A DNA stretch of 64,000 nucleotides from contig JASJOG010000548.1 of the NCBI GenBank assembly GCA_030142905.1, positions 54,346-118,345 of the forward strand. The letters run 5' to 3'. This DNA is from Heliopora coerulea. Lineage: Eukaryota; Cnidaria; Anthozoa; Scleralcyonacea; Helioporidae. A model generated the notes under the pieces. That model did not search any database. It was not told the DNA's origin and was given only the letters and a program-made list of their open reading frames with translations. The position numbers and the translations under genes are program-made. Positions 45,807 through 57,257 of the stretch are shown one piece after another. How positions within the stretch are numbered: the stretch's first letter is position 1; each line of letters begins with the position of its first letter.

Positions 45807-45918
45807 TTTGACAACTCAGCCTATTCAGCTAGAATTGGTTCTCACTATGACGTCACACGTGAGAAAAATGGCAGACGCAAAAATTCGCATAAAATGTGTC
45901 AAATATCAAGCATTTAAA

Positions 45919-46250
45919 GTAAATGGTTTGAACCTGGGAGAATCGTGACATGTTTGAGGAAGTTGATCGTCCAGGTTAGTGTAGTCTTGAGAAAGACTGT
46001 TGGTTGAAGTGACTGACGTTTCGACAGCCTTAGCGGCGGTCATCTTCAGAGTCAAATATCACACCTCCATGACTAATACGACCGCCCACTTATCACGCAC
46101 GAGCCAGATACAAATACAGGCGAACCTGACATTTAAACCTTTTGACTCTGAAGATGATCGCCGCTAAGGCTGTCGAAACGTCAGTCACTTCAACCAACAG
46201 TCTTTCTCAAGACTACACTAACCTGGACGATTAACTTCCTCAAACATGTC
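45919..46250. mobile_element. Palindromic hammerhead-like element with 14-bp TSD
   Basis: Arms 45946-46056 and 46141-46251 (about 111 bases each) are near-perfect reverse complements around an 84-base spacer. Each arm carries a hammerhead-like core: on the plus strand CTGAAGA at 46148-46154, a paired strip (GATCGCC...GGCTGTC) and GAAAC at 46175-46179; its mirror is at 46018-46049. The direct repeat ATCAAGCATTTAAA at 45905-45918 and 46251-46264 is a 14-bp target duplication, typical of target-primed retroelements. There is no coding capacity. It resembles a retrozyme or an inverted dimer of PLE terminal sequence, inserted in the Kolobok. Confidence 0.75.
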
Positions 46251-46387
46251 ATCAAGCATTTAAACGATTTTTTGAGTAACTTCCCATTTACTAAATTGCT
46301 CTTGCGATGGCTCAAAATGACCGAGATAACTTTGACAATCCAAATATTACAAAATTTTACAACACCCAATTTCAGTGCATAAGCACT

Positions 46388-46526
46388 TTAATTTTATTGC
46401 AAATCCAAGTTTAGGCGGTTGGAAATCGATGAGAATTTGAACCGTTTTTGTTTTTTTTTGCTTCGACCTTCGGTTCGGATAATCGAAGTTCGGTTAATCG
46501 GGGTACGGTTAATCGAGGAAGTACTG
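46388..46526 (-). mobile_element. Tigger 5' terminal segment
   Basis: On the minus strand it begins CAGTACTTCCTCGATTAACC, a Tigger/pogo-type terminus, with repeated GATTAACCG units (46490-46520). Together with 35713-36134 and 39696-40886 it forms the remains of one Tigger element. The opposite terminus is missing. Confidence 0.7.
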
Positions 46527-46968
46527 TGCTGTTTTTACATTATTAAATAAATGCCGAATATCTACAAAACCACAAAACTAGAACTTTTGAATTAAATCTA
46601 CAACATGATTAGCACCAAAAACTGTATCTACGCTAGTGGAGTATCTTGGAACAAAAAGGGGGGCTTCAACCGATGATGACGTAATCTAAGGAAGGGTTGG
46701 CCGTGAATGATTACGCATGATTACAAGGGGGGCGGGGGGTCGAAAATGAGTGAAAAAGTGATTACGTAGTATGTGAACGCTCCCTATAGAGACATGGATG
46801 ACGTCACTGTCATTTTGTATTACAGTACTGAGACATGGATGACATCACAAAAACTTCAAAAAAAAACCTGTTGAAATGACGTCATTCATGCTTCTATCAC
46901 TGCGCAGACACTCAAACAATTTTCTATTAGTCAAATACGATATTTACTGGCTAAATTATTATTATCCA
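46527..46968. other. Anonymous sequence with MITE-like scraps
   Basis: GAGACATGGATGAC occurs at about 46789 and 46830, and GATTACGTA-containing G-rich sequence lies at about 46675-46780, reminiscent of DNA-transposon ends. No complete element could be bounded. Confidence 0.35.
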
Positions 46969-46993
46969 ATATTATTATTATTATTATTATTAC

Positions 46994-47038
<45 letters not shown>

Positions 47039-47220
47039 AACTTGCATGCCACCCAACTATTATTATTGAGTGAGAGGAGCAACACGCCATCAAAGTGACG
47101 CTGGGGTATAAATATACAAAGCCCAATATGTCCATCATGACAACCAGTCTGATAAGGGTACACCAGGTACATGCATCACAGCTAAATGTGCGTAATATGG
47201 TGTAACTAAAAGAAAACAAC
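46969..47220 (-). mobile_element. Retroelement 3' tail ending in (AAT)n
   Basis: On the minus strand, sequence from 47220 runs to AGTTGGGTGGCATGCAAGTT (about 47059-47040) and then (AAT)n to about 46969. The same motif with an AAT tail occurs at 13829-13866. The 5' limit is uncertain. Confidence 0.6.
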
Positions 47221-48063
47221 GCATGACCTTGCAGGTGAGGCTCTATTAGGAATACCTCCAGGTCGGGTAGCCCATCCCGCTAAAATGATCCCTGGATGAG
47301 ATAAGTTTATGTGTGATCAATCCACCCTAGTATCCTAGTATGAAGATATCAACCACAAGCTTCCCTCCCAACACCTAGCCGTGATGATCCCCCACTACTC
47401 CCATCCATGATCAGAGATACACTGAGTGCCAGCCCAAAAGGAACATGCTCAACCGGTTAAGGTCAAACAACTGGCAAGCAAATCTGTGGTACTGGACAGG
47501 ATATTTGATGTAGCCCATTTATTGCACCGAGACAAGACATGTACATGTTAGCACTCCCAATCAGTTAAGATCAGAAACCATGAGACTACCTGGTGTTGCT
47601 TATGGGCATAAATTTTTTCCATGTTTTCAGGTTGATTCATATAGCTTGAAGGTGGTCACAAAAATTAATTAGTGAAAAGTATAAAATCATGGCCTTACTC
47701 AGTCCAAGAATGACTAAAGAGTAGTAGCGATATCTTCTTAAATTTCCGAACTGTAATCTAATGTAATTACTGACAGCAAAAGAACTGAAGTAATATTGCA
47801 GCCATATAGTACATACCGTAAATTATACAACAGTTTGGCGTTATGTCTGCTACCACAGAAGATATATTACCTCTGTAAAGCTATCTGCTTTGTTTAGCTT
47901 TGTTATTCAGATAGCCGGTACTACAACTTTTGTTAATTTACTCTGTTTTCTTCACTTCTTAAGTGTAAATCTAGTGGTACAAATAAATTGTTGTTGTTGT
48001 TGTTGTTGTTCTAAACGAGGCATTATCGAAAGTGTCTTCATTTCACGTTGTTGTTCTCTAGTT
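47221..48063. other. Anonymous sequence
   Basis: A (TTG)n run of about eight units lies near 47989-48009. No gene or bounded repeat is seen. Confidence 0.35.
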
Positions 48064-48068
48064 TTAAA

Positions 48069-48251
48069 CAGGGACGGCGGAGCCGGGGGGGCTGCAGGGG
48101 CTGTAGCCCCCCACTTTTTTCCAAATGTAATGTTGAAACAACTACATTAAAACACTTGTTGTGCGATTTCCCAGAGAAGCATACAAAATGCTGTATTTTT
48201 ATCTCAACCCCCCCCCCCCCCTCCACTCGTAATTCCGCTCCGCCGTCCCTG
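48069..48251. mobile_element. hAT-type MITE, copy 1, 5-bp TSD
   Basis: Ends CAGGGACGGCGGAGC and GCTCCGCCGTCCCTG are perfect inverted repeats. The 5-bp target TTAAA is duplicated at 48064-48068 and 48252-48256. The interior (TTTTTTCCAAATGTAAYGTTG, AAGCATACAAAA) matches copy 2 at 63171-63337. 183 bases, non-coding, with long G and C homopolymers inside the ends. Confidence 0.88.
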
Positions 48252-48256
48252 TTAAA

Positions 48257-49148
48257 GTTAGACATTTAGATGAAACCCCGTCTCGAGAAACGAAATAATT
48301 CGAATTACGAACACGCATAGCTTGCAAAGTTCAAAGATCAACTTGTTCAAAGAGGAATTATTGAAAGCTCTTTGCCGGCGTAAAACACCCGGCATAATAA
48401 CCGCGCCAGTTACCCATGACCTGCGACCCTCGCCGATTATATAATCTCGTACTCGATACACGTCGTTTTGTCAAGGGCTTTCCATAAGAGAGCTTCAGCG
48501 AACACAACACGAGTATCAATGACGATGTCCTTCAAACTGAAGAATGTTTCATGCAAAACAATGTGGATGAATAGTTTTTAGCCCCAAGAGTAATCCCAGG
48601 GTCGTACTCGTCCTGCATACAACGAAGATACAACGTCACATGGAACGTTTTCACGTGTTCAGGATGACGTTAAACTCACGAACCGGCCAGACGTGATTAA
48701 CCGTTTACGTCAAATCATGGAACAAGATCTCTTTTAATACTATCAAGCTGTTGACAGCTCGAAAAAAAATGTGAAGTATGCTGTTCGACGTCAGTGATCC
48801 ATGATTTCAAATCAGTCCTCAAATTGTGGTTGTTTACTTGTCGCAGTAGCACTTCAGACCTGTGTTAGATGACAGTTGCGTTTGACAAGGAATGGATGAC
48901 TCCATGAAGTCATAGACTACACAGCTGGATGACCAGGGGTAGCCAGAGAAGCGTCATATTTCACTCGTCATTTCTTAAATAGTAGATCTGCTCACCATAA
49001 AGTTTATACACTTTGCAAGACAATGTGACATTCTCCGCAAGCAATATCAACTGAACCATTCCCACTGCGCCTTGAAATTTAAAAGATGAGATAACCTTGC
49101 GTTATCTCATTTTATTCAAGTAAGTAATTAATTGGCAGGGCAACTGCC
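48257..49148. other. Anonymous sequence
   Basis: No supported gene or repeat. Confidence 0.35.
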
Positions 49149-49559
49149 ATGGCTTTCTTAATGCGTCCAAAAAAAAGGAAATATTCTGACAAACTTTTAT
49201 CGTCTGAGACAGAGTGCTGCGCAGAAGAATTAACTTTGCTTATTTTTGATATCTGTGAAGGACATGGATCTCTGAAGTGCCGTTCTGAGTTACTTTGCCA
49301 CCCAATCAGTCCTACGAGACTTCATAAAAGCTATCCAGTATTTCATTCGCAATCTGGTCTTTGTATTTGCGTATACACACAGGTGTCATCAAGTTTTTCA
49401 AATTTAACATTTTCGATATGTAGTGTCGTTGATGTGATAATGCTGTACGTACCCTGGACAGCATTTGAAAAATTATTTCGACAATATAATGAAATTCCTA
49501 GTTCAGAATCACCCGGAAATCTCTCTGGAACGAATGGGTTTCGCCGCCTACTTCATTAA
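49149..49559 (+). CDS. Unrecognised open frame
   Basis: 136 codons beginning MAFLMRPKKRKYSDKLLSSE in a strong start context (GCCATGG), with a basic start resembling a nuclear localisation signal, several Cys residues, and LYVPWTAFEKLFRQYNEIPS near the end. No family is recognised and no neighbouring exon was found. It could be a small lineage-specific gene or a chance frame. Confidence 0.25.
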   Translation: MAFLMRPKKRKYSDKLLSSETECCAEELTLLIFDICEGHGSLKCRSELLCHPISPTRLHKSYPVFHSQSGLCICVYTQVSSSFSNLTFSICSVVDVIMLYVPWTAFEKLFRQYNEIPSSESPGNLSGTNGFRRLLH

Positions 49560-52227
49560 TTAAAAAACACGCAATAAAATCACGCGAATTAAGATGGTTA
49601 CATGTTGTGCAATCACAGTGAATCAAGTAGCTAGTCACATGAATAATGGAGGATTTGCTTTTGAATGACGCGAAAGTTCAAAATATTTATACTGGAGTAC
49701 ATCTTCTACAACAAACAAACAACGATATCTAAATCCCCTTTTAGAAACTCCTCACATGGACCTTATCAATATTTTTGGACACGGACCAGATAAAAAGTGA
49801 TATCTGATGGAAAACAAACTTGAAAGGCAAACACTAGTTTCCAGTAGCAACAATGATAAAAGCTCGGTCAAACAACTTTAAAGGTCTCGCACCATGTTCG
49901 TCTTGAATTTCGATTTTATTAATTTCATTTAAAAGATTTTCTAACATCGATAAATCACCTTGTCTTAACGCCGATAAACTGTCAGCCATATCTTTACGTC
50001 AATTGGTTAAAATTACTATTACAGAAGGTCGGAAGTAATAGGGGTCCCACAGTTGAGATTTTAAGCGGGGATCCAAAGATCAATGACACGTGCATTGGCC
50101 TCGTGATATTTACTGACGAGTAAACCGCGTGGAACCCCGTGCGCCGCGCGTGGAAGTTGACAATCTAATTAACAGCGTGACTTTCCTTGTTTGTGTCTCA
50201 GTTAGTTCAGTACTACAAGATTTCTTGAGAGTACAGTTCGCCTTGTTAGCTTTTGGTGCAGGAGTGCAGAATAATTTGACAGAAAAGGTCTTTAAAGGAA
50301 TTGAGTATTGTTTGTTGCATTGAGTTATTCGAATTCAGGTGCTCAATCACTGGCTAAAACTGGGTGTATCGGAATACCAACGACCACCGCACCGCTGGAA
50401 AGCTAAAGCATACACGACGCGAACCATTCCTGCTTCCGTCGGACAACACCGTAAGTCACGATCGGCGGAGTGTTATGATGATAATTCATGCAAGACTACC
50501 TTTAAATTGCACCTAACAACATTCTTATGACAGCCCGAAGATTGGTAATGAATAAGTTAGTTTTTTATACAGTGTTTGTTCGACTTTGTGTTTCATTCCT
50601 TCGTTTTTCACTTGAGAAGTAGTTGCCGGTGAACGTCTTGCTGCATGTTCAACGGACGTGTGGGTTTTGGTTTAACTTCTACTTGTCTCATTGCTTCCTT
50701 CATTTAGAACTACATTGTTATGAGTACACCACAATCGATCTTGGTTTGGCTCTGCAAAATCATTCACTTTGCGGACCCGATTTTCTTTCAACCGAACCTG
50801 TTCATTACGCCAAACTGGTAAGAAAGAACGAAACTAAAAAATATTCAATCCGGACTCTTGTATTACATTACAACCGCATGGAGTTATTAATTTCCTTCCA
50901 ACTTTAGCGAAAAACTGTTGTTGAATTAATTTTGCAAACAATTGTTGATAATTGTTCTCTGTTTTGACAATTTTTCTCCCGGCATTTCGAAGGGGGGGAG
51001 CACATAATGCCGTAGCCCCCTTTACCCACCACGTTATATGCCAGATGAATTAATCTGTTATAGAATCAATCTAGCCAGTAAAGGACGTGTACCTTTAGAC
51101 TGAGTCACAAAATAAAATAGCACAGATCACCGAGCTTTTAATGAACTTGGCTTTAGACCTTTTGGTAGATCGTTGCCCCCCGCCCTTGAGCTAAACCCCA
51201 ATGTAGGTTATAGTTCACGAGATAGTTAAGTCGCGACAGCGGGGTTGGGGAGACCGGCCCTCGCTGAACCAGTGAGTGGCTACATGCCAGAAAATTATAA
51301 CGTCGGAAAATCATGAGTTATTAATAGGGGAAAAAAGCGTCCTTAAAAGATGTGCTAAGTTACTATGGCTACCGCTGATCAACAGCGGAAGCCAAGCAGT
51401 CAGCGTCTCATTGCTTCCTTGTTTTTTAACAGTTAAAGTAATATTTATGACAACAAAAACAATATTAATCGTTTTTTCTGGTGAAATTATAATTAATGTC
51501 AATCACTTAGAAATTTACAAGGAATTTGGAAAGAGTTGATAGCTAGGAAAAGTGAGGTGTATGGAATTCGTGGTAAAGTGACCGTTCAGACAAGCCCATT
51601 TAGACTTCTCCATTCCGTCGGAAATACAGACATTTTGGCCCTCGCCATTCTACAGCAAAATAATGTCACATGAGTTAGCGAACTCTTAATTGCAATTTCT
51701 CTTTTATTGAAGAGGAAATTTTATTTTTAGCCGGAGAGGTGTTTCATCGAGCAAGCAAGTTTTCAGAAATCAGCTTTTTTCGTACAAATTATTGCAGAGT
51801 AACCAGAGTTATATGAAATAGGCGGATATTGTGACCAACATTAACACTTTCGTTCACCTTACTCGATTGTAAGGTGAGATGCTAGTTGTAGACCGAAGGA
51901 ACTTGGAACAAATAGTGGTTATTGGATTCAGGTTAAGATCCGACCAGGAGATATCTTGAACTGACCACTGCCTTCTCTTGGCGTACCTTCCACTTGTCGC
52001 ACCTATACTGATTGGTGGGAAGAAACGTACATTTAAATTTAAAGTAAGAGTGGGACGGTAGGTGACAAAATTTACCGAACAAATTTATGTAGGTCTAACT
52101 ACATGTCGTGCAAGCGAACTAATGATGCTCGTTGAGCCCTACCCGTGTCTTAAGTTGTCATGCTCGATCTATGCTCGCACCTAGGCCAAACAAAGCGTGT
52201 TTCCCCTATTAAAATTGGTTATTTCGT
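49560..52227. other. Anonymous sequence, about 2.7 kb
   Basis: No domain-bearing frame, RNA gene or bounded element seen. Short G-rich strips near 50990 and 51240 resemble transposon ends but have no partners. Confidence 0.35.
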
Positions 52228-52418
52228 ATAATATCATGTTTACCTCAATTTCCTTTTGTTTTTCCAGGTCCTATTAATAACTAATTTATCTCATTAAAAT
52301 TCATTTGTACTATTACTACCTCCAGTGACGTCAAACCGGGTCGTATTAGGACTAATACGAAATAGGTTGACTTCACCGGAGGGAGTATTAGTTGAATTTT
52401 GGCAAACATGATATTACC
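52228..52418. repeat. Foldback element 1
   Basis: Outer arms AATATCATGTTTACC (near 52231) and GGCAAACATGATATT (near 52404) pair. Inner arms around ACTACCTCCAGTGACGTCAA (about 52315) pair with TTGACTTCACCGGAGGGAGT (about 52368). The centre is GTATTAGGACTAATAC. Imperfect palindrome throughout, MITE-like. Confidence 0.65.
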
Positions 52419-52424
52419 AAGTCA

Positions 52425-52582
52425 TACCATGAAGTTTCGGTGCATTACCTATTAAACTTCCCGCTCGATTCGAGTCATTTAGTAAAATTCCCGAGGGCCG
52501 AAGGCCCGAGGAAATTTTACTAAATGACCCTCATCGAGTGGGGAGTTTAATAGCCAATACACCTCGTTTCATGGTATTTCTT
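52425..52582. repeat. Foldback element 2
   Basis: Starts ATACCATGAAGTTTCGGTG and ends CACCTCGTTTCATGGTAT. Inner arms ATTAAACTTCCCGCTCGA and TCGAGTGGGGAGTTTAAT, then TCATTTAGTAAAATTCC and its partner, converge on GAGGGCCGAAGGCCCGAGG. An almost continuous hairpin of about 150 bases, lying directly after foldback 1. Confidence 0.75.
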
Positions 52583-53926
52583 TACAATAACCTCACTTGC
52601 ATACCTTTGGTAAAAGGAAATTGATAAAAGGTGCTAGTTCAACGGTAGCGGAATCCATGCACGATTTGATGAGATGTCCAAAGTGAAATTGAGTTGAGAC
52701 GTTTCGATCCATTCTCCATTTTCGGTCTAAACCAAAAACCAAAAAGGGATTATAATGGTAAAATAAATTAGTTCTAACTAAAGGTCTGTATACACGTAAA
52801 ATTTTGTGCCTTGCTATTGACATCTTGATGTATGCATTAAACTGACGAGAGAGTCGAGCACAAACTGCAGCCAATCATAAGCGGAAATCCTGTAGCATAA
52901 ACTGTCATGAGTGTATTACATACACTAGGATGACAATCGCAAAGTGCTAAATCGCAAGTGTAAACGGTCCTTGAAACAGTTTCCAGGTTGTTCTCACCCA
53001 TATTTTAACAATTATCATCAGTAGCACATATTTTTTATTTTGATGGTTATCGTCATTTTAACGTCGACTCTACAGTTGTTTATCTATCTTCACTTAAACT
53101 GCGCATCTTACTAAAATTATGCTAATCGTCAAACAAGCAAAGTATTACTCACACTTTAAAGATCTTCGTACCATTAATATCATACTGTAGTTAATTAGTA
53201 TACACGGCTATTGTGATTTTGTCATTTTGTATATATAATAATTAAGGCATTGCTTACTTTGTAAGCATATTGTTATAACCTTTGTAAATTGAGAGCATAA
53301 TTATTATCAATATGTTTTTTCTAGTAAATATTCAACACGGCCCTTTAAAAATTAGGCAAATAAAAGGCTACCGTGTATAAATAAGTTTACGTAAAGTAAA
53401 GTAAAATTAAGTGTACGATTGGGATGAGGATCTGGGTTAGAATTATGTTTAAGGTTAGCATTAGGATTAGCGTTAGCGTTAAGTAACCCTAATCCTAAAC
53501 TTAATTTTGGAATCTACAACCTCTGGCGCGGTAGATGGTACCAGAGCCGAGAATCGTACTCGAGTGCCTTGAATCAGCGTCACACCCATACACTTTAATA
53601 GGCAATAACATTTGCAGTACCTTGATAATAAAGAAGCTAGAAGGTTTTATTGACGAGGGAATGTCCAGTATACCACAGAACGAATCCTAGATTCGCCTCT
53701 TTTATAGACATAGGTAGTGACGACCGGAATAGTAAACCCACGATCTCCCAAAATTTAAGTGGATATTTGACATGAGCGATATTTACAACTTTATTTACGA
53801 CAATAACTGCTGAGTGGATAATATAGTATTTTTTGAATTCTTCGAGTTTGGTCGAGAGTAGAAGTTTCACAAAATATTACATATACGAATACATATAGAA
53901 TGAACGACGGACACATATAGGCTATA
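52583..53926. other. Anonymous sequence
   Basis: Contains short TTAGG/CCTAA-like strips at about 53435-53500 that are too degenerate to call telomeric. No gene seen. Confidence 0.35.
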
Positions 53927-54694
53927 CAGTAGAACCTGAGTTTTACGACCACCCCTTTTGCCAGGCAAAAGTGGTCGTAAATGCCAGATGGTCGCTTAAG
54001 ACAGGTAGTGATGTGACGTAGTGGCCGCCATATTTGTGCAACTTCCGGAAAATGCGTAAATTTAAGCAAAATGCGCATTATTATGATTGAACAAGCAAAC
54101 AAACAATTCATTGACAATTACTTAATTCAACCAAGAATCACACTAGAATTTGCTTAAGTTTATCTACTTATTAAGTGAAAAGAAATGGTCAGCGTGAACT
54201 GCTTCGATTTCCTAACTCATTCAGAAAGAAATTCACAAAAGTAGTGTAACTGTACGGAAATGATCAAAACAAGATCGAAGCGGTAAGTGCGTAGTTTTCC
54301 TTGTTTCCTGTATTCTCTTTGCCAAGAGAGTTCGAGCGATTGTGGAGCGGCATTGATTCAAACGGCGAACTTAATTCATGAAACTTAATTATGATCCATC
54401 AAATTAAATCTGCCGTACCTATTAAGTTCGGCAGAAGACGACGCTGATCTTCTGCCGAACTTAATTCATCAATCAGGTTCTGCACATGAGTAGAGCGGTC
54501 AGCAATTTTAATTTGCAGTGGTCGCTCGTGACAGGTAAAATTTCTTATTTTGACCACTAAAAAGTGATCGCTGGTCACGTTAGACAGGTGGTCACGGCAG
54601 GTATATTTTAACTACAAATCGTCCGTGCCAGAAAAATTGGTCGTATATGAGAGGTGGTCGTAAAAATGGGTGCCATAAAACTCAGGTTCTACTG
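53927..54694. mobile_element. Non-autonomous pogo/Tc1-like element with TA TSD
   Basis: The terminal inverted repeat CAGTAGAACCTGAGTTTTAC (53927-53946) is matched, with one mismatch, by the reverse complement at 54675-54694 (GCCATAAAACTCAGGTTCTACTG). TA flanks both ends (53925-53926, 54695-54696). Many GGTCGT/ACGACC repeats lie inside. 768 bases with no transposase frame. Confidence 0.85.
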
Positions 54695-54696
54695 TA

Positions 54697-55597
54697 TTTC
54701 ATAATCGTAACTACTATAGTAAAATGGCAATATATGGAAATGCAGATAATTAGAACATGCAGTAGACAAGAGAAAAAAGGAAAAAAGTTACTCAAACTAA
54801 ATATAATTCTGTATCAACTTTCTATTAATTTTATATTTAAAAACTCTAAAGTTTTCATTTTTCAAATCTTCAGTTAGTGCATTCCATGATAGTATTGCTC
54901 CTCTTTATCGTAAATTGAATTTGTCATAATTTGTTCTGACAGCCCCTATATAGTAGGAACCTTTTTTAGCTGATCTAGTGTTATAATTGTGCTTGGATAA
55001 TACTAGTTCAAAGAAATGATTAAAAGCCACTGGAAGCAAATTATGGCAAAATTGAAACAAATTACTGTTAAATAAATTGATGAGGTTCACAAATTTTTAT
55101 ACATTTAAGTTGATGAAAAGATGATTTGAATGTGCATCTGGCTTCGACAAAGTTAATATCTGTAGAGTCATGGGGTTAGTGGTTGAAAAACTGTAGTCAT
55201 TTGGCTGAGGAAAATGCAACACTTTTGTAGTTTTATGTACCGGCGCGTTGTTCGCAAAATACGAGAATGTTATTGCCCGTAAAGGGTACCTGTTTTCAGT
55301 TATGTTCGGTTATGAGCTTCTGTGGTAACTTTGCCATGGATTACTTTCAATTTTCCTACACCGCCGGCACAGCCAGAAAATTGTTTCCTAAAATCCTTTG
55401 AAGAACGTATAACCGAGGACGTAAATGTTTCGCACATGTTTTAGCATAGAGAGTTCATAATACTACATCAATGTTGTTAAAAGATCATTCGTGTTATACT
55501 AAAAACACAAAAACAGCAAACATTTTTAATCATAAGATCCGATCACCCGATCTAAACTTGATGATGATCTCATGATCTGAAACGTTTGTCTTTTGGG
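54697..55597. other. Anonymous sequence
   Basis: No supported gene or repeat. Confidence 0.35.
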
Positions 55598-55787
55598 GGC
55601 CCATTTCCACTAATGTACGATTTTCGTACGATTGTTTTTCCTGGGGAATGTAATCTTGCCTCAAAAGTACAATTCCTGCTTTCATTCCCCTTCCTAAAGT
55701 GGCAATACGTCAAGAAAACTCCAGAGAGTTGATCGGACGCATCAGAACAAACAATCCTATGCGGCAACTATTTTGTGTAAATGGGCC
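55598..55787. repeat. Possible MITE
   Basis: GGCCCATTTCCAC at 55598 and GTGTAAATGGGCC ending 55787 form imperfect terminal inverted repeats. Inside is a GTACGATTTTCGTAC hairpin. No convincing target duplication. Confidence 0.4.
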
Positions 55788-56431
55788 ATTGGAATTTTGT
55801 ATCACAAAATTTCCAATTGACTACACAGCTTCACAAAACGTGCCAATTATGTGCGTTTCTATAAATGTTTATTCTCTCTTATGCCAATGACGCGCTTACA
55901 AAACTTACAAAAGGTAGCTCGGGCATCGACTTGATGCGCATAGCTGCATCCAATATCTAATACTTTCGAATAGCCATTTCAGAAGTAGTTCCCAAAAAGA
56001 CGTTTTGGGCTGTTAACAGAGACAAATGCCCCATGTTGATCGATGTAAATTTATTCAATTATAAAACAACCAAGTGCGGCTACTTACAAGTTCATATGTA
56101 CATCTATCTAATTCAACCAGGATATATTTGAATAAAAGGTTTGTCTAGTATATTTAAATTCTTTATCGAAATGCGACTTGTCGTTACCTACCTGAAATAA
56201 AATCTAGATAGTCGGTTCGCAAAAAAAACTTGGTATCGAATAAGTTACGAGCGACCGAGCATAGACCACTTGAATTTATTCCACTGCTGGAGGAAAAAAA
56301 CACTTATTAACAAAAGAATTTGCATACATTATTCGCTCTGTTGAACGTCGAAACTTTGAAGTTGTCCTCCAAATAGGTTGTTTTGCGTATGAGTGCAAAT
56401 GGTCTTATAAGGTATGCTTGCAGATAAGAAA
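55788..56431. other. Anonymous sequence
   Basis: No supported gene or repeat. Confidence 0.35.
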
Positions 56432-56805
56432 TTGGTAAGTTGGTTGATTAATGCATCTGTTGTTTAGTTGGTGGGCTGGATGGTCAGTTGTTTGGTCATT
56501 TGGCTAGTTGCCTGGTTGATTGGTTGGCTGGGTCGGTAAGTCGGTCCGTCGAATTGTTTGATAGCTGGGTAGTTGATTAGTTGATCAGTCGTTATGTTGT
56601 TAAGTACGTTGGCTGTCTGTTTGCTCGGTCGGTAGGTGCGTGGGTTGGTAGGTAGGTTTGTGGGTCGTTGGTTTGTCGGTGTGTTGGTTGGCTAGTTTGT
56701 CGATTGATGGGTTGATAGTTGGGCAGGTTCACTGGCATGTTGGTTGGTTCGTTGGTTCTATTGGGAAGTAGCTTTATAGGTTGATAGATTTTTTGTTTCA
56801 TGGTC
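56432..56805. repeat. Degenerate TTGG/GGTY low-complexity tract
   Basis: Irregular short-period repeats of TTGGT, GGTTG and GGTCGG over about 370 bases. The minus strand reads as Pro/Thr/Gln/Asn-rich peptide, which is a product of the repeat and not a gene. Confidence 0.7.
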
Positions 56806-57257
56806 GGTTTGTTTCAGGCTTCGCACGCAAAAATATCTCAAAAATTGTATCCACGATACAATCTTAACCTTAATTTATCATTGCTTGGCCGCGTACTTCA
56901 ATTCAGAGACTGGATCCCAGCTCCCCCTGTGGCTTGACGGAGCCCCTGTTCAGTTTGTTTCGTTGTTTCTAGCTTTTTCAGGTCATGGGTTTCTGTAAAT
57001 ATGGTCATGGGAAGTCATGGAATTTTGATGGACCAATAGTGTACGAACCCCATTCGGTCTGTTCTTTTGTTCGTTTGTTGAGTGCATGATTGGTTAGTAA
57101 AAGGTTGTCGAGTAACAATTGAGATAAGGGATTTAAAAAACAAAGTAAATACAATGTAACATTCTCTGTTACGGGTATCCTGTTTAAATGAACAAGGTCT
57201 GTGAACTAATTTAAAAATATCCAATCACTTAACAAGTACTCCTCTTCCTTTTTGCAG

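Larger units (their letters stand above)
40887..46387 (-). mobile_element. Kolobok DNA transposon, TTAA TSD, inside Tigger
   Basis: A perfect 20-base terminal inverted repeat, AGTGCTTATGCACTGAAATT, is at 40887-40906 and, reversed, at 46368-46387. TTAA flanks both sides (40883-40886, 46388-46391), as in the Kolobok superfamily. Inside are a THAP-domain transposase on the minus strand (45806 to about 42.4 kb), a P2X7-C-terminal-like gene on the plus strand (41117-42119), a LINE scrap (about 43150-43340) and a palindromic insertion (45919-46250). It lies in the 5' region of the Tigger element, whose end is at 46526. Confidence 0.9.

Noticed and set aside
45488..45917. Plus-strand open frames opposite the THAP exon
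   Set aside because: The minus-strand THAP zinc finger with its splice donor explains the region; the plus frames have no recognisable motif.
46876..47219. Poly-Leu and poly-Asn open frames
   Set aside because: Produced by the (ATT)n tract in both strands.
53435..53505. Interstitial telomere repeat
   Set aside because: TTAGG-like strips are irregular, change orientation and never repeat as an exact tandem unit.
56592..56801. Pro/Thr/Gln-rich minus-strand frame resembling a mucin-like peptide
   Set aside because: It follows the period of the TTGG low-complexity tract; no signal peptide or gene context.
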